Shown: positions 49,621 through 57,709 of the stretch, one piece after another
Layout of the letters: every line of letters starts with the position of its first letter
Numbering within the stretch: position 1 is the stretch's first letter
Assembly: GCF_003627035.1 (NCBI RefSeq)
Contig: NZ_CP032626.1
Coordinates: 1,178,001-1,242,000 of the forward strand
DNA from: Apilactobacillus bombintestini
GTDB taxonomy: Bacteria; Bacillota; Bacilli; Lactobacillales; Lactobacillaceae
DNA length: 64,000 nt
Direction: 5' to 3'
Notes under the pieces: model-generated
The model's database searches: none
What the model was told of the DNA's origin: nothing
The model's input: the letters and a program-made list of their open reading frames with translations, nothing else
Position numbers and translations under genes: made by a program

Positions 49621-50091
49621 ATGAAGAAAAGTTTTACAAAATTAACTGTTGCATTTGCTACTTTAGTAGCACTACTATTTGTGGGAGTAATGAGCAATAA
49701 CCACAATAACGTTTCACATGCTGAAAGTCGTGCTCAATTTTCACGAGTATACCGTGTTGCTAAATCAAAATTAGGTTCTCCATACGTTTACGGTGCTGCT
49801 GGTGCCAACGCATTTGATTGCTCAGGTTTCACTAGTTACATTTACCGTAACTCACTAGGTGTTAACTTACCAAGAACTGCTCAACAACAATTCCATTCAA
49901 CTAGAAGAGTTGCTCGTCGTCACTTACGCAAAGGTGACCTAGTATTTATCGGTTCATCTAGACGTAATATCTACCATGTAGGTATGTTCATTGGTCGTGG
50001 TAAAATGATTGATGCTCAAAACCGTGGTGTTATCCGTGAACGTGTACATGCTCCTTGGTGGCATGTGGTTGCTTACGGCCGTGTAGCTTAA
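49621..50091 (+). CDS. Secreted NlpC/P60 endopeptidase
   Basis: 156 residues. The signal peptide runs to about residue 35 (KKSFTKLTVAFATLVALLF, then SHA before ESRAQ). The rest is an NlpC/P60 domain without an added binding domain: GSPYVYGAAGANAFDCSGF carries Cys66, YHVGMFIG carries His119, and the third active-site position lies in the following strand. It cleaves the peptide stems of peptidoglycan, usually between D-Glu and the diamino acid. It stands alone, divergent to the MerR-GH73 pair, with its own promoter and terminator. Confidence 0.92.
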   Translation: MKKSFTKLTVAFATLVALLFVGVMSNNHNNVSHAESRAQFSRVYRVAKSKLGSPYVYGAAGANAFDCSGFTSYIYRNSLGVNLPRTAQQQFHSTRRVARRHLRKGDLVFIGSSRRNIYHVGMFIGRGKMIDAQNRGVIRERVHAPWWHVVAYGRVA

Positions 50092-50118
50092 TAACAATCT
50101 CTAAAATCCTGAATATAA

Positions 50119-50150
50119 AAAAACCTCAATGATTAATCATTGAGGTTTTT
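50119..50150. terminator. Bidirectional terminator
   Basis: A perfect 16+16 palindrome with A run and T run, between the convergent NlpC/P60 and histidine-phosphatase genes. Confidence 0.9.
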
Positions 50151-50209
50151 ATTTGTCTTATGTAATAAAAAAGACATTAATACTAATCGTACTAATATCT
50201 CGTAATTAA

Positions 50210-50875
50210 TTATTGAATGTTGTAGCCGGTAACTTCAGCATCGTTATCGGTAATTTCTAACTTAGTTAAGCTTCCATTAGCGGGACGTTCTGTAACATCG
50301 TACTTACCTTTTCCGAAGCGTTCTACTAAACTCAATACTGCGTTACCGTGACTAATTAGTAACACGTTATCGCCATCATGAATATTTTTATCTGAACGAA
50401 TAAAATCTAATCCCTTATTCCATCTAGTCCAGTATTCTTCGTTATCTTCTGCCATATGGAAAGGATCAGCTTCTTTTAAATAATCCTTGGCTTTACCAAT
50501 TGAATACTTATTTACGATATCTTTGAAGGTAGGTAGACCATGAGGTGCCCCTGCTACATACCAAGTTTGTGGCATGTCATTTCCCTCATAATATCCATAG
50601 AATTCTTCTCGTAATAAAGGAGAGGTTAAGGGTTGATCCACTGAACCGGCTTTATTAGCATCTAGGATAATTTGGGCAGTGTGCATAGCACGAGTAGTAT
50701 CACTACAAAATGCTGCGCTAAATTTAATATTTGCTAACTTTTTTGCAGTGTCTTTTGCCCCTTCAATTCCTTTTTCGGTTAAAGGTGAATTACTCCATCC
50801 TTGTAAACGATTGAAAATATTAAAATAAGTTTGTCCATGTCTTACCACATATAGATTAAATTTGATAATCGTCAT
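50210..50875 (-). CDS. Histidine phosphatase family protein (phosphoglycerate-mutase-like)
   Basis: 221 residues from the ATG at 50875. That ATG touches the AAGGAG with no spacing, so the true start may be the ATC at 50866 (9 nt away) or the ATT at 50869; see findings. The signature VVRHGQTYFN holds the phosphohistidine, with LQGWSNSPLTEKG, SDTTRAMHTA, EEFYGYYEGN and LLISHGNAV, where the second His lies. Members include cofactor-dependent phosphoglycerate mutases and broad-range small-molecule phosphatases. This length and pattern fit a phosphatase more than the glycolytic mutase. The substrate is unknown. Confidence 0.88.
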   Translation of the reverse strand: MTIIKFNLYVVRHGQTYFNIFNRLQGWSNSPLTEKGIEGAKDTAKKLANIKFSAAFCSDTTRAMHTAQIILDANKAGSVDQPLTSPLLREEFYGYYEGNDMPQTWYVAGAPHGLPTFKDIVNKYSIGKAKDYLKEADPFHMAEDNEEYWTRWNKGLDFIRSDKNIHDGDNVLLISHGNAVLSLVERFGKGKYDVTERPANGSLTKLEITDNDAEVTGYNIQ

Positions 50876-50937
50876 CTCCTTAATTAAGCTGGTATTAATA
50901 CCATATCACTATGAAAAAAAGTTAGACAATATTTTGC

Positions 50938-51198
50938 CTAACTTAATTCTGCATTATAATATTTAGATGCAATTTTATGATAACGTAATTGATCTAAGGT
51001 TTTGTAAATAATCATTTGTAATTCATGTAGTTTAATGACTGTATAGGAACTTAACTGAACTAAAATCAGCATTTCCGCACGATGAATGACCTCCTGATTC
51101 TTAGTTAATGCTAATAAATCACTGCGGACCATTTCTGGTGCGAATTTAATCATTTTGCCATTATTTAATTGTATATCTAATTTAGGTTTACTTAGCAT
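50938..51198 (-). CDS. Small hypothetical protein
   Basis: 86 residues from the ATG at 51198, with AAAGGA 8 nt upstream; the ATG at 51207 overlaps that site. I do not recognise it. The sequence begins LSKPKLDIQLNNGK and contains KHEL-like helical stretches (IHRAEMLILVQLSSYTVIKLHELQ), so a small helical soluble protein is likely. It lies on the same strand as, and 62 nt upstream of, the histidine phosphatase, and is divergent from ltaS. Confidence 0.6.
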   Translation of the reverse strand: MLSKPKLDIQLNNGKMIKFAPEMVRSDLLALTKNQEVIHRAEMLILVQLSSYTVIKLHELQMIIYKTLDQLRYHKIASKYYNAELS

Positions 51199-51388
51199 CG
51201 TGCGCATCCTTTCTTTAATTTACTAATATATTTTACAACTTTTTCAAAAAAACGCAACTATATATAGTGATACACTAAAATTAAATAGCAACATATTGTG
51301 TTAATTGTTTTTTAGTTAATAAAAACATGCCTTTTTAGCTCGTGTCTGTTAATATTAAAGAAGAATTATATCAAAGGAGCACTTAATT

Positions 51389-53488
51389 TTGAAAGCGATA
51401 AATTATATTCGCGCTAAAATTTCTACTAGATACGGATTTTTCTTCCTATTAGTAGCTTTATTTTGGCTAAAAACTATCTATGCATATTTCACCGACTTTT
51501 CACTTGGTTTGGCCAATCCCTTCGAATACTTTGTAGCATTCTTTAATCCGATTGCCACCACCGTGTTGTTATTCGGTCTAGCTATGTATATTAAATCGAG
51601 TCGATTATTTTATCCCATCATCTTATTAATTGATGGTTTAAATACTTTGTTACTATATTTAAACGTTATTTATTATCGTGAGTTCACCGACTTTATGACC
51701 GTCAGCACTATGACTGGTTATTCTAAGGTTAATCAAGGTCTTAGCGGTTCCTCTTTAGCATTAACTATGCCTCATGATGTGTTCTACTGGTTAGATATCG
51801 TTTTAATCTTAATTTTATTATTGGTTCGTTTTATTCGTATTGATAATAAAAAAGTGGGCTTTAAAGCTGCTTTCACTTTAACATCTGTCGCTATTCTAAT
51901 CTTTTTAGCTGACCTATCTTTTGGTGAAATGGCTCGTCCACAATTATTAACTAGAACTTTTGATCGTACTTACATCGTTAAATACTTAGGTTTAGATACT
52001 TTTACCGCTTATGACGGTATTAAACAACAACATAATAATGACTTACGAGCTATGGCTACTAAGTCGGAAATGAATGATGTTTTAAAATACGTTCATAAAC
52101 ATTATGCCGCTCCTAATGATAAATTGTTTGGCACGGAAAAAGGCAAAAACGTTATCGTTATTCACTTGGAAAGTTTCCAACAATTCTTAATTGATAAGAA
52201 AGTCAACGGAAAGGAAGTTACTCCATTTTTAAATAGTCTCTACCATAGTAAGTCTACTTACTCCTTTAGTAACTTCTTTCACCAAGTAGGTCAAGGTAAG
52301 ACTTCTGATGCTGAAAACATGCTGGAAACTAGTACGTTTGGACTACCTCAGGGTTCTTTATTTACCCAATTTGGTAGTGATAATGTCTTTCAAGCTGCTC
52401 CATCCATTCTAAAACAAAGACAAAACTATACTAGTGCCGTTTTCCACGGAAATGTAGCTAGTTTTTGGAATCGTAACAATGTATACAAAAACATTGGTTA
52501 CCAATACTTCTTCGATGCTAGTTACTATAACACCGCTGGCAGTAACTCCATGGGTTATGGTCTAAAGGATAAATTATTATTTAAAGATTCTGTAAAATAT
52601 CTTGAAAGATTACAACAACCTTTCTATGTTAAATACATTACTTTAACTAACCATTTCCCATATACTATTGATAGTCAAGATTCTAACTTCAAGACTTCTA
52701 ATACTGGTGACAGCAAGGTAGATAACTACTTCAAGACTGCTCATTATCTAGATCAATCATTACGTGAGTTCTACAACTACTTACAGGCTTCCGGTCTATT
52801 AAAGAAGTCCATTATCATGCTATATGGTGACCACTACGGAATTTCTAATTCCGAAAACGTCAACCTAGCTAAAGAATTAGGTAAGAATCCAGATGATTGG
52901 AACGACTTCGATAATGCACAATTGCAACGAGTTCCATTAATGTTTAACATCCCCGGTATGAAACATGGTTACATCGATAAAACATATGGTGGAGAAATCG
53001 ATGTTTTACCTACCCTACTTCACTTACTAGGTATTAATACTAATAAATATGTACAATTTGGAACCGACTTATTCTCCAAGGATCATGATACTGTCGTAGC
53101 CTTTAGAAATCGCGATTGGGTAAGCACAAAATACACTTCCGTCGGCGGAACTATTTATAGTAATCGTACTGGTAAAGTAATTCATCCTAGCCCTCATCAA
53201 CGTCGTATTTTCAACGAGATGCAAGCTAAGGTAAATACCGAATTATCTTACTCTGATGAGTTAAACGAACAAAACTTGCTTCGTTTCTACACGCCTAGCG
53301 GTTTCACTCCGGTAAACCCACAAGAGTATGACTACCAAAACGGTTTCCAAAAAGAATTAGCTAAAGAAACTGAACTAGGTAATAAATCTAATAGTTTATT
53401 CGATAAAAAGAACCAAAAAACTACACAAGGTCTTTACCATACCGATGCTCCTGAAGTGAATAACAAAACTATTAAAAAAACTAAATAG
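51389..53488 (+). CDS. ltaS: Lipoteichoic acid synthase (LtaS-type sulfatase family)
   Basis: 699 residues from a TTG at 51389, 9 nt after AAAGGAG. Five N-terminal membrane segments (to about residue 185) are followed by an extracellular sulfatase-like domain. Metal and catalytic sites are visible: Glu in VIHLESFQQF, the nucleophile Thr (about 305) in GQGKTSDAEN, HFPYTID, and LYGDHYGIS. The enzyme moves glycerol phosphate from phosphatidylglycerol to the growing lipoteichoic acid and needs Mn2+. The C-terminal 60 residues are polar and lysine-rich, as in many LtaS proteins. It is a single-gene unit. Confidence 0.93.
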   Translation: MKAINYIRAKISTRYGFFFLLVALFWLKTIYAYFTDFSLGLANPFEYFVAFFNPIATTVLLFGLAMYIKSSRLFYPIILLIDGLNTLLLYLNVIYYREFTDFMTVSTMTGYSKVNQGLSGSSLALTMPHDVFYWLDIVLILILLLVRFIRIDNKKVGFKAAFTLTSVAILIFLADLSFGEMARPQLLTRTFDRTYIVKYLGLDTFTAYDGIKQQHNNDLRAMATKSEMNDVLKYVHKHYAAPNDKLFGTEKGKNVIVIHLESFQQFLIDKKVNGKEVTPFLNSLYHSKSTYSFSNFFHQVGQGKTSDAENMLETSTFGLPQGSLFTQFGSDNVFQAAPSILKQRQNYTSAVFHGNVASFWNRNNVYKNIGYQYFFDASYYNTAGSNSMGYGLKDKLLFKDSVKYLERLQQPFYVKYITLTNHFPYTIDSQDSNFKTSNTGDSKVDNYFKTAHYLDQSLREFYNYLQASGLLKKSIIMLYGDHYGISNSENVNLAKELGKNPDDWNDFDNAQLQRVPLMFNIPGMKHGYIDKTYGGEIDVLPTLLHLLGINTNKYVQFGTDLFSKDHDTVVAFRNRDWVSTKYTSVGGTIYSNRTGKVIHPSPHQRRIFNEMQAKVNTELSYSDELNEQNLLRFYTPSGFTPVNPQEYDYQNGFQKELAKETELGNKSNSLFDKKNQKTTQGLYHTDAPEVNNKTIKKTK

Positions 53489-53490
53489 TT

Positions 53491-53523
53491 AAAAAGATAG
53501 TCAACTTATGGCTATCTTTTTTA
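53491..53523 (+). terminator. ltaS terminator
   Basis: A 10-bp stem (53491-53500 with 53512-53521) and a T run, directly after the ltaS stop. Confidence 0.8.
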
Positions 53524-53589
53524 TTTGCTAATTTTTTTGCAACGGGTAAAATGTATAATATTAATTAATAAACGAAACGAGTGAAACAA

Positions 53590-54351
53590 ATGCGATCTTT
53601 TAAAAATCCGCACGTAGAATTAATCTATGATATTTTCATTGTCTTTATAGCAATATTTTCAGTTGCTTTAGTCGGGTTAGATTACCTACATGTAATCAAT
53701 ATTTATCACGGCGGTCTAGCACTTGCTTATTACAGCATTTGGATTTTTTATATTATCGACTATATCGTAGGTCTAGCACTTGCTAAGAATCATAAAAGAT
53801 TTTTACTAGAAACCTCCTTAGATTTAATTTCGCTAATCCCTGCCCATCCCATTTTTGTAGTATTTCGACTTTATCGAGTAATTCGTATTATTCGTTACTA
53901 CAATCTATTTTGGAAATTCGGCTGGGACGGTAGATTTACCGGCGGACTACACCGTTTTATCTACGATACTGGTTTTATCTATTTATTTTCCATTAGTATC
54001 GTTATTCTAATCTTTAGTGCGTTAATTTATTCGCATTTTGAGCAACATAATCTATCCACTTCATTATGGTGGGCCATTACCACTGCTACTACGGTAGGTT
54101 ACGGAGATATTTCTCCGCAAACCGTGGGTGGTAAATTAATCGCCGGTTTTCTAATGTTTGGTGGAATTGGTTTTATTGGTTTGTTAACTTCCACGATTAC
54201 CGATTTCTTCACTCATGGAGAAAACGATGCCACTGACGATAAAATTGATAAATTAACCGAACAAATTGAACTTTTAACTAAAGAAGTTCATTCTCTACAA
54301 AAAGAAGTCCACAAAAAAAGCACCCCGAAAAAGGGTGCCAAAAAGAAATAA
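53590..54351 (+). CDS. Voltage-gated-type potassium channel subunit
   Basis: 253 residues from the ATG at 53590, with a weak ACGAG about 9 nt upstream; a GTG three codons earlier is the alternative. It shows a six-segment layout: hydrophobic stretches at about 15-35, 42-62, 75-90, an Arg-rich VFRLYRVIRIIRYY (voltage-sensor-like S4), then S5, the pore loop with TTATTVGYGD (K+ filter) and S6. The C-terminus (about 220-245) has a heptad pattern (DKLTEQIELLTKEVHSL), probably a coiled coil for tetramers. The last residues, KKSTPKKGAKKK, are encoded by the hairpin that forms the terminator of the convergent gene. Confidence 0.9.
   Translation: MRSFKNPHVELIYDIFIVFIAIFSVALVGLDYLHVINIYHGGLALAYYSIWIFYIIDYIVGLALAKNHKRFLLETSLDLISLIPAHPIFVVFRLYRVIRIIRYYNLFWKFGWDGRFTGGLHRFIYDTGFIYLFSISIVILIFSALIYSHFEQHNLSTSLWWAITTATTVGYGDISPQTVGGKLIAGFLMFGGIGFIGLLTSTITDFFTHGENDATDDKIDKLTEQIELLTKEVHSLQKEVHKKSTPKKGAKKK
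54313..54339 (-). terminator. fnr terminator inside the K+ channel coding tail
   Basis: Read on the minus strand: GCACCC, a 7-nt loop, GGGTGC, then a run of seven T (plus-strand A run 54313-54319). It lies entirely in the last coding codons of the convergent channel gene. The plus strand lacks a T run after the hairpin, so it acts on the minus strand only. Confidence 0.85.
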
Positions 54352-55341
54352 TTAAGATAGTTGGGTACTGTGAATAGGTGCGTGGTTATCTGGATACAAG
54401 TCATTCATAATGGCGTTAATTACAATAGGTACTTCACCGAAACCAGTAGCAATGATTGTTTGTTTACCATCATATTTAGCTTGATCACCTACTGCATATA
54501 CATTATGCATGTTAGTTTCTAAAGTAGGTCCTACCTTAGTAGCATGATGGTCTTCGTCTAAATCTAAATCCCAACCTTGCATATCTTTATTATTGGAAAT
54601 GAATCCGTAATTAACTAAGATTTTATCTACGTCTAAGTCGATGAACTCATCATCAGTACGCATTTTCTTAGCGTGTACACGAACTTGGTTATCATTAGCA
54701 ACAGATAGTTTTTTAATCAAGTATGGAGTAACTAATTTTACAGAAGATTTCTTTAATAAATCTACCATATGTTCTAGTCCTCTAAATTCATTACGACGGT
54801 GTAATAGATAAACTTGTTTAGCCACATCCTCTAGCATTAAAGCTTGGTCAATGGCAGAATCGCCACCTCCAGCAACTAGTACGTTTTTATCTTTGAAATC
54901 GTCCAAATTCTTGGCGGTGTAAACTAATTGGTCCCCTTCGAATTCATCAGTACCATCCGCATTTAATTTTCTAGGAGTAAAAGCACCATTTCCAACCGCA
55001 ATAATGATAGATTTAGTTTCAGTTATTTCTTGATTTGTGGTAATCTTAAAAAGGTGGTTTTCTTTTTCTACATTAATAACGGTTTGGTTTAATTTAATAT
55101 CACCATCCATGTTATCTAATTGTTGATGTAGATTATCCACTAATTGTCTACCAGTTAGACGTGGATATGCTGGAATATCTAGTAAAGTTTTTTCTGGATA
55201 TAAAGCATTAACTTGTCCACCTAATTCAGATAGGCTTTCAATAATTTGAAATTTAGCATTACGGAGACCCGCATACATACCGGCAAACATACCGATAGGG
55301 CCACCTCCGATAATAGTAATATCATAAATATTATTTGACAT
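54352..55341 (-). CDS. Ferredoxin/flavodoxin-NADP+ reductase, thioredoxin-reductase-like (YumC type)
   Basis: 329 residues from the ATG at 55341 with AAAAGGAG upstream; the open frame before it has no ribosome site. The FAD-binding motif IIGGGPIGMFAG is at residues 10-21, the NADP(H) motif VAGGGDSAID at about 155, and the C-terminal FAD contact is AVGDQAKYDG. The CxxC of thioredoxin reductase is absent, as in the type 2 ferredoxin-NADP reductases of Firmicutes. It passes electrons from NADPH to ferredoxin or flavodoxin. Its stop codon abuts the stop of the convergent K+ channel gene with no gap. Confidence 0.92.
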   Translation of the reverse strand: MSNNIYDITIIGGGPIGMFAGMYAGLRNAKFQIIESLSELGGQVNALYPEKTLLDIPAYPRLTGRQLVDNLHQQLDNMDGDIKLNQTVINVEKENHLFKITTNQEITETKSIIIAVGNGAFTPRKLNADGTDEFEGDQLVYTAKNLDDFKDKNVLVAGGGDSAIDQALMLEDVAKQVYLLHRRNEFRGLEHMVDLLKKSSVKLVTPYLIKKLSVANDNQVRVHAKKMRTDDEFIDLDVDKILVNYGFISNNKDMQGWDLDLDEDHHATKVGPTLETNMHNVYAVGDQAKYDGKQTIIATGFGEVPIVINAIMNDLYPDNHAPIHSTQLS

Positions 55342-55420
55342 TTGTATAACTCCTTTTAATTTTGTGTTATTTAATATATTATGTATCTTATAATTATACT
55401 TTAGCAAAGGAAGAACAATT

Positions 55421-56206
55421 ATGCACACTAAACGCAGAAAAATTACCATTGGAATAGTTCTATTAATTGAGCTAATTGCCCTATTCACCACTACTGCTTG
55501 GATTTTTAGAGGTCGAGTTTTAAATAATGTCCACGTCGATAAAACTAGAACTGCCACTATTTTTATTCCAGGTTACGGTGGTAACGCAGTTTCTACCGAC
55601 GACTTTATTAATCAATTTAATGACCACGGTATTGCTAAACGTGCGCTTCGTATCCATATTTCTGCTCATGGTAAAGTTACTACCATGAAAAAATATGTAC
55701 ACAAAATTAAGAAAAACAATCCGTTAGTACAATTAATTTTTGAAAATAACACTGATCCAGATAAAGAAGCTGATCAAATGAAGAATGTAATGTCTTATTT
55801 ATACAAGAAATACCACATTAAAAAGGTTAACTTCTTAGGTCATTCATCTGGTGGTGCTATTGCCTATGAATACATGGTAAAGCATCCTCATCAAAAGAAT
55901 GCGCCTAAAGTTAACAAATTTGTAAGTATCGCTAATGATTATGATCCAAACGATAAACGAGTAAAGAACTTACCTCGTAATCTAAAGATTCTAAACATTG
56001 CTGGAGAAATTTATAACGTAGGTACTGACGGTGAAGAAGCTGTTGACATCGTTAAACCTATGGGTAAATTGGTCCGTCCATACGTTAAAGAATACAAATT
56101 CTTCTTATACCAAGCCGGTCCTATTTCTGCCGAACATTCTATGTTACACGAAAACCCAACTCTAGATAAAACTATCGCTGAATTCTTATTCAGAAACAAA
56201 GCGTAA
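55421..56206 (+). CDS. DUF915-type alpha/beta hydrolase
   Basis: 261 residues with AAAGGA 9 nt before the ATG. An N-terminal hydrophobic anchor (residues 8-28) is followed by an alpha/beta hydrolase domain: TIFIPGYGGNA with the oxyanion region, nucleophile Ser142 in GHSSGG, an Asp region near NDYDPND, and His in AEHSMLHENP. This is the DUF915 family of secreted or membrane-bound hydrolases common in lactobacilli. The substrate is unknown. It is divergent from fnr, with an 80-nt shared promoter region. Confidence 0.88.
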   Translation: MHTKRRKITIGIVLLIELIALFTTTAWIFRGRVLNNVHVDKTRTATIFIPGYGGNAVSTDDFINQFNDHGIAKRALRIHISAHGKVTTMKKYVHKIKKNNPLVQLIFENNTDPDKEADQMKNVMSYLYKKYHIKKVNFLGHSSGGAIAYEYMVKHPHQKNAPKVNKFVSIANDYDPNDKRVKNLPRNLKILNIAGEIYNVGTDGEEAVDIVKPMGKLVRPYVKEYKFFLYQAGPISAEHSMLHENPTLDKTIAEFLFRNKA

Positions 56207-56211
56207 TTAAT

Positions 56212-56247
56212 AACTGCTAGATGATTAATATCGTCTAGCAGTTTTTT
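56212..56247 (+). terminator. Terminator after the DUF915 hydrolase gene
   Basis: A 13-bp stem with one G-T pair (56212-56224 with 56231-56243), 6-nt loop and T run. Confidence 0.9.
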
Positions 56248-56259
56248 ATATGCAAATTA

Positions 56260-56289
56260 AAAAGCTTTCGATAATATTCGAAAGCTTTT
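56260..56289 (-). terminator. guaC terminator
   Basis: A 12-bp perfect stem (56260-56271 with 56278-56289) directly after the guaC stop, with AT runs on both sides. It may act both ways. Confidence 0.88.
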
Positions 56290-56294
56290 ATTTT

Positions 56295-57257
56295 TTATTC
56301 GTCGATGCTATCTAATAATACGTAGTTAACTTTACGTAATGCTCGTAAATCTTTACCCCCTGCATATGAAATGGAGGATTGTAAGTCTTCTTTCATTTCT
56401 AGCAAAGTATCATTAATGCTTCCTTTGAAGGGAACTAACAATTGACGGCCTTCTACGTTATGATGGGTCCCCTTTTGTTTACTAGATGCAGAACCCCAGT
56501 ATTGCTTATATTTCTTACCGTTTTTTTCTACAATTTTCCCTGGCGATTCTACATGACCAGCAAATACTGAACCAATCATCATCATAGTTGCTCCGAAGCG
56601 AATAGATTTAGCCAAATCCCCATTATTACGAATTCCACCATCGGCAATCATAGGTTTAGTAGCAGCTTTAGAACACCATTTAAGTGCTGAAAGTTGCCAA
56701 CCACCGGTTCCAAAGCCCGTTTTATATTTAGTAATGCACGCTTTGCCGGGTCCAATACCAATTTTAGTAGCATCAGCACCAGCATTTTCTATTTCTCTAA
56801 CCGCATCTGGTGTACCTAAATTTCCCACAATTAAAAAAGTAGTGGGTATTTTATTTTTAATATACTTGATCATTTTAATAACGTAATCGGAATGGCCATG
56901 CGCCACATCAATAGTGATATATTCTGGTATCGCATGATGCAATTTTAATTGGTCAATGAACTTATATTCAGTGTCCTTGATACCTACACTAATCGAAGCA
57001 AAAAGTCCTTTGTCATGCATATTTTGCACAAATTGCAGGCGTTTCTCTGGATAGAATCTATGCATAATATAAAAATAATCATGTTCTGCCATCCATACAG
57101 CTAAATTTTCATCTATAACAGTTTCCATGTTCGCCGGAATAACTGGCAAACGAAAGGTTTTAGGTCCGAACTTAACGGAAACATCTGTTTCACTACGACT
57201 CTTAATAATGCATTTTTCAGGTAGCAATTGAACATTGTGGTAATCAAAAGTTCTCAT
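56295..57257 (-). CDS. guaC: GMP reductase
   Basis: 320 residues with AGAGG about 9 nt before the ATG. It belongs to the IMPDH/GMPR family. The catalytic-Cys loop is [12 protein letters not shown] (about Cys174), with [11 protein letters not shown] and GATMMMIGS for substrate phosphate binding. There are no CBS domains, and the length and the [10 protein letters not shown] segment fit GMP reductase rather than IMP dehydrogenase. It turns GMP into IMP with NADPH, feeding IMP to PurA/PurB encoded upstream in this window. It has two PurBox-like motifs in its long upstream region. Confidence 0.93.
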   Translation of the reverse strand: MRTFDYHNVQLLPEKCIIKSRSETDVSVKFGPKTFRLPVIPANMETVIDENLAVWMAEHDYFYIMHRFYPEKRLQFVQNMHDKGLFASISVGIKDTEYKFIDQLKLHHAIPEYITIDVAHGHSDYVIKMIKYIKNKIPTTFLIVGNLGTPDAVREIENAGADATKIGIGPGKACITKYKTGFGTGGWQLSALKWCSKAATKPMIADGGIRNNGDLAKSIRFGATMMMIGSVFAGHVESPGKIVEKNGKKYKQYWGSASSKQKGTHHNVEGRQLLVPFKGSINDTLLEMKEDLQSSISYAGGKDLRALRKVNYVLLDSIDE

Positions 57258-57640
57258 TAATAATGGCCTCTTTTATCTAAAATTTTGGATATATGAAATC
57301 AAGTATAAAAATGTAAAATCCAACACTCCACAGAAAAGTTTATCATTTTATTCAGATTAATCAAGAACTATTTTATATGTTTTTGTATTATCGTTCGTGT
57401 TTTGCTAGTTTATAGTCATAAGCATCTCCTTTTATAATACACAGTATATTAAAAGGCGAATTATAATGGATCGAACTGACGATACTAAAATCAGTTATGT
57501 ATATAGAATAATAATTATCATACGTATTTTATTAACTTTCATCCCGTTTTAGTCCAATTAGTTCGTATTTTGACGTTTCTAAAATGAGAAAACCGGCGAA
57601 ACCTCTTTTATTTTTGTCTTAACACTAATATAATGAGGTT
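57258..57640. other. Divergent region between guaC and the nucleoside hydrolase gene
   Basis: About 380 bp. On the minus strand, toward guaC, are two ACGAAC motifs in the same orientation (plus-strand GTTCGT at 57393-57398 and 57561-57566). An AAGGAG-ATGCTT-ATG start opens only a four-codon frame. On the plus strand is a small candidate ORF at 57466-57552. At the right end is TATAAT (57629-57634), the likely -10 box of the nucleoside hydrolase. I did not find the conserved core of a purine riboswitch. Confidence 0.45.
57466..57552 (+). CDS. Candidate small membrane peptide (28 aa)
   Basis: An ATG with AAAAGG about 9 nt upstream and TATAAT at 57433-57438 opens a 28-residue frame: a charged start (MDRTDDTKISYVYR), then a run of Ile/Leu/Thr/Phe (IIIIIRILLTFIPF). 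The layout of a charged end plus one hydrophobic helix resembles small membrane peptides, including type I toxins, but the length is short enough to arise by chance in AT-rich DNA. No antitoxin RNA can be shown from sequence alone. Confidence 0.25.
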   Translation: MDRTDDTKISYVYRIIIIIRILLTFIPF

Positions 57641-57709
57641 AATGAAAAATGTTCATAGGGGTATCAACCCCTATGAGGGGAAAAAACATTGGGAGGGTTT
57701 TTCATTATG
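57629..57709 (+). promoter_or_regulatory. Promoter and structured leader of the nucleoside hydrolase gene
   Basis: TATAAT at 57629-57634 predicts a transcript start near 57641. From exactly there, 21 consecutive bases (57641-57661) can pair: 9 with TTTTTCATT (57698-57706), 4 with AACA (57685-57688) and 8 with CCCCTATG (57668-57675). All unpaired bases are on the 3' side, and one bulge (57689-57697) contains the GGGAGGG ribosome site. The ATG begins right after the outer stem. CCCCT can instead pair with AGGGG (57676-57680). Confidence 0.6.

Noticed and set aside
57258-57465. Purine (guanine/adenine) riboswitch upstream of guaC
   Set aside because: I looked for the three-way-junction core and conserved loop sequences on the minus strand and did not find them; only PurBox-like motifs are present.
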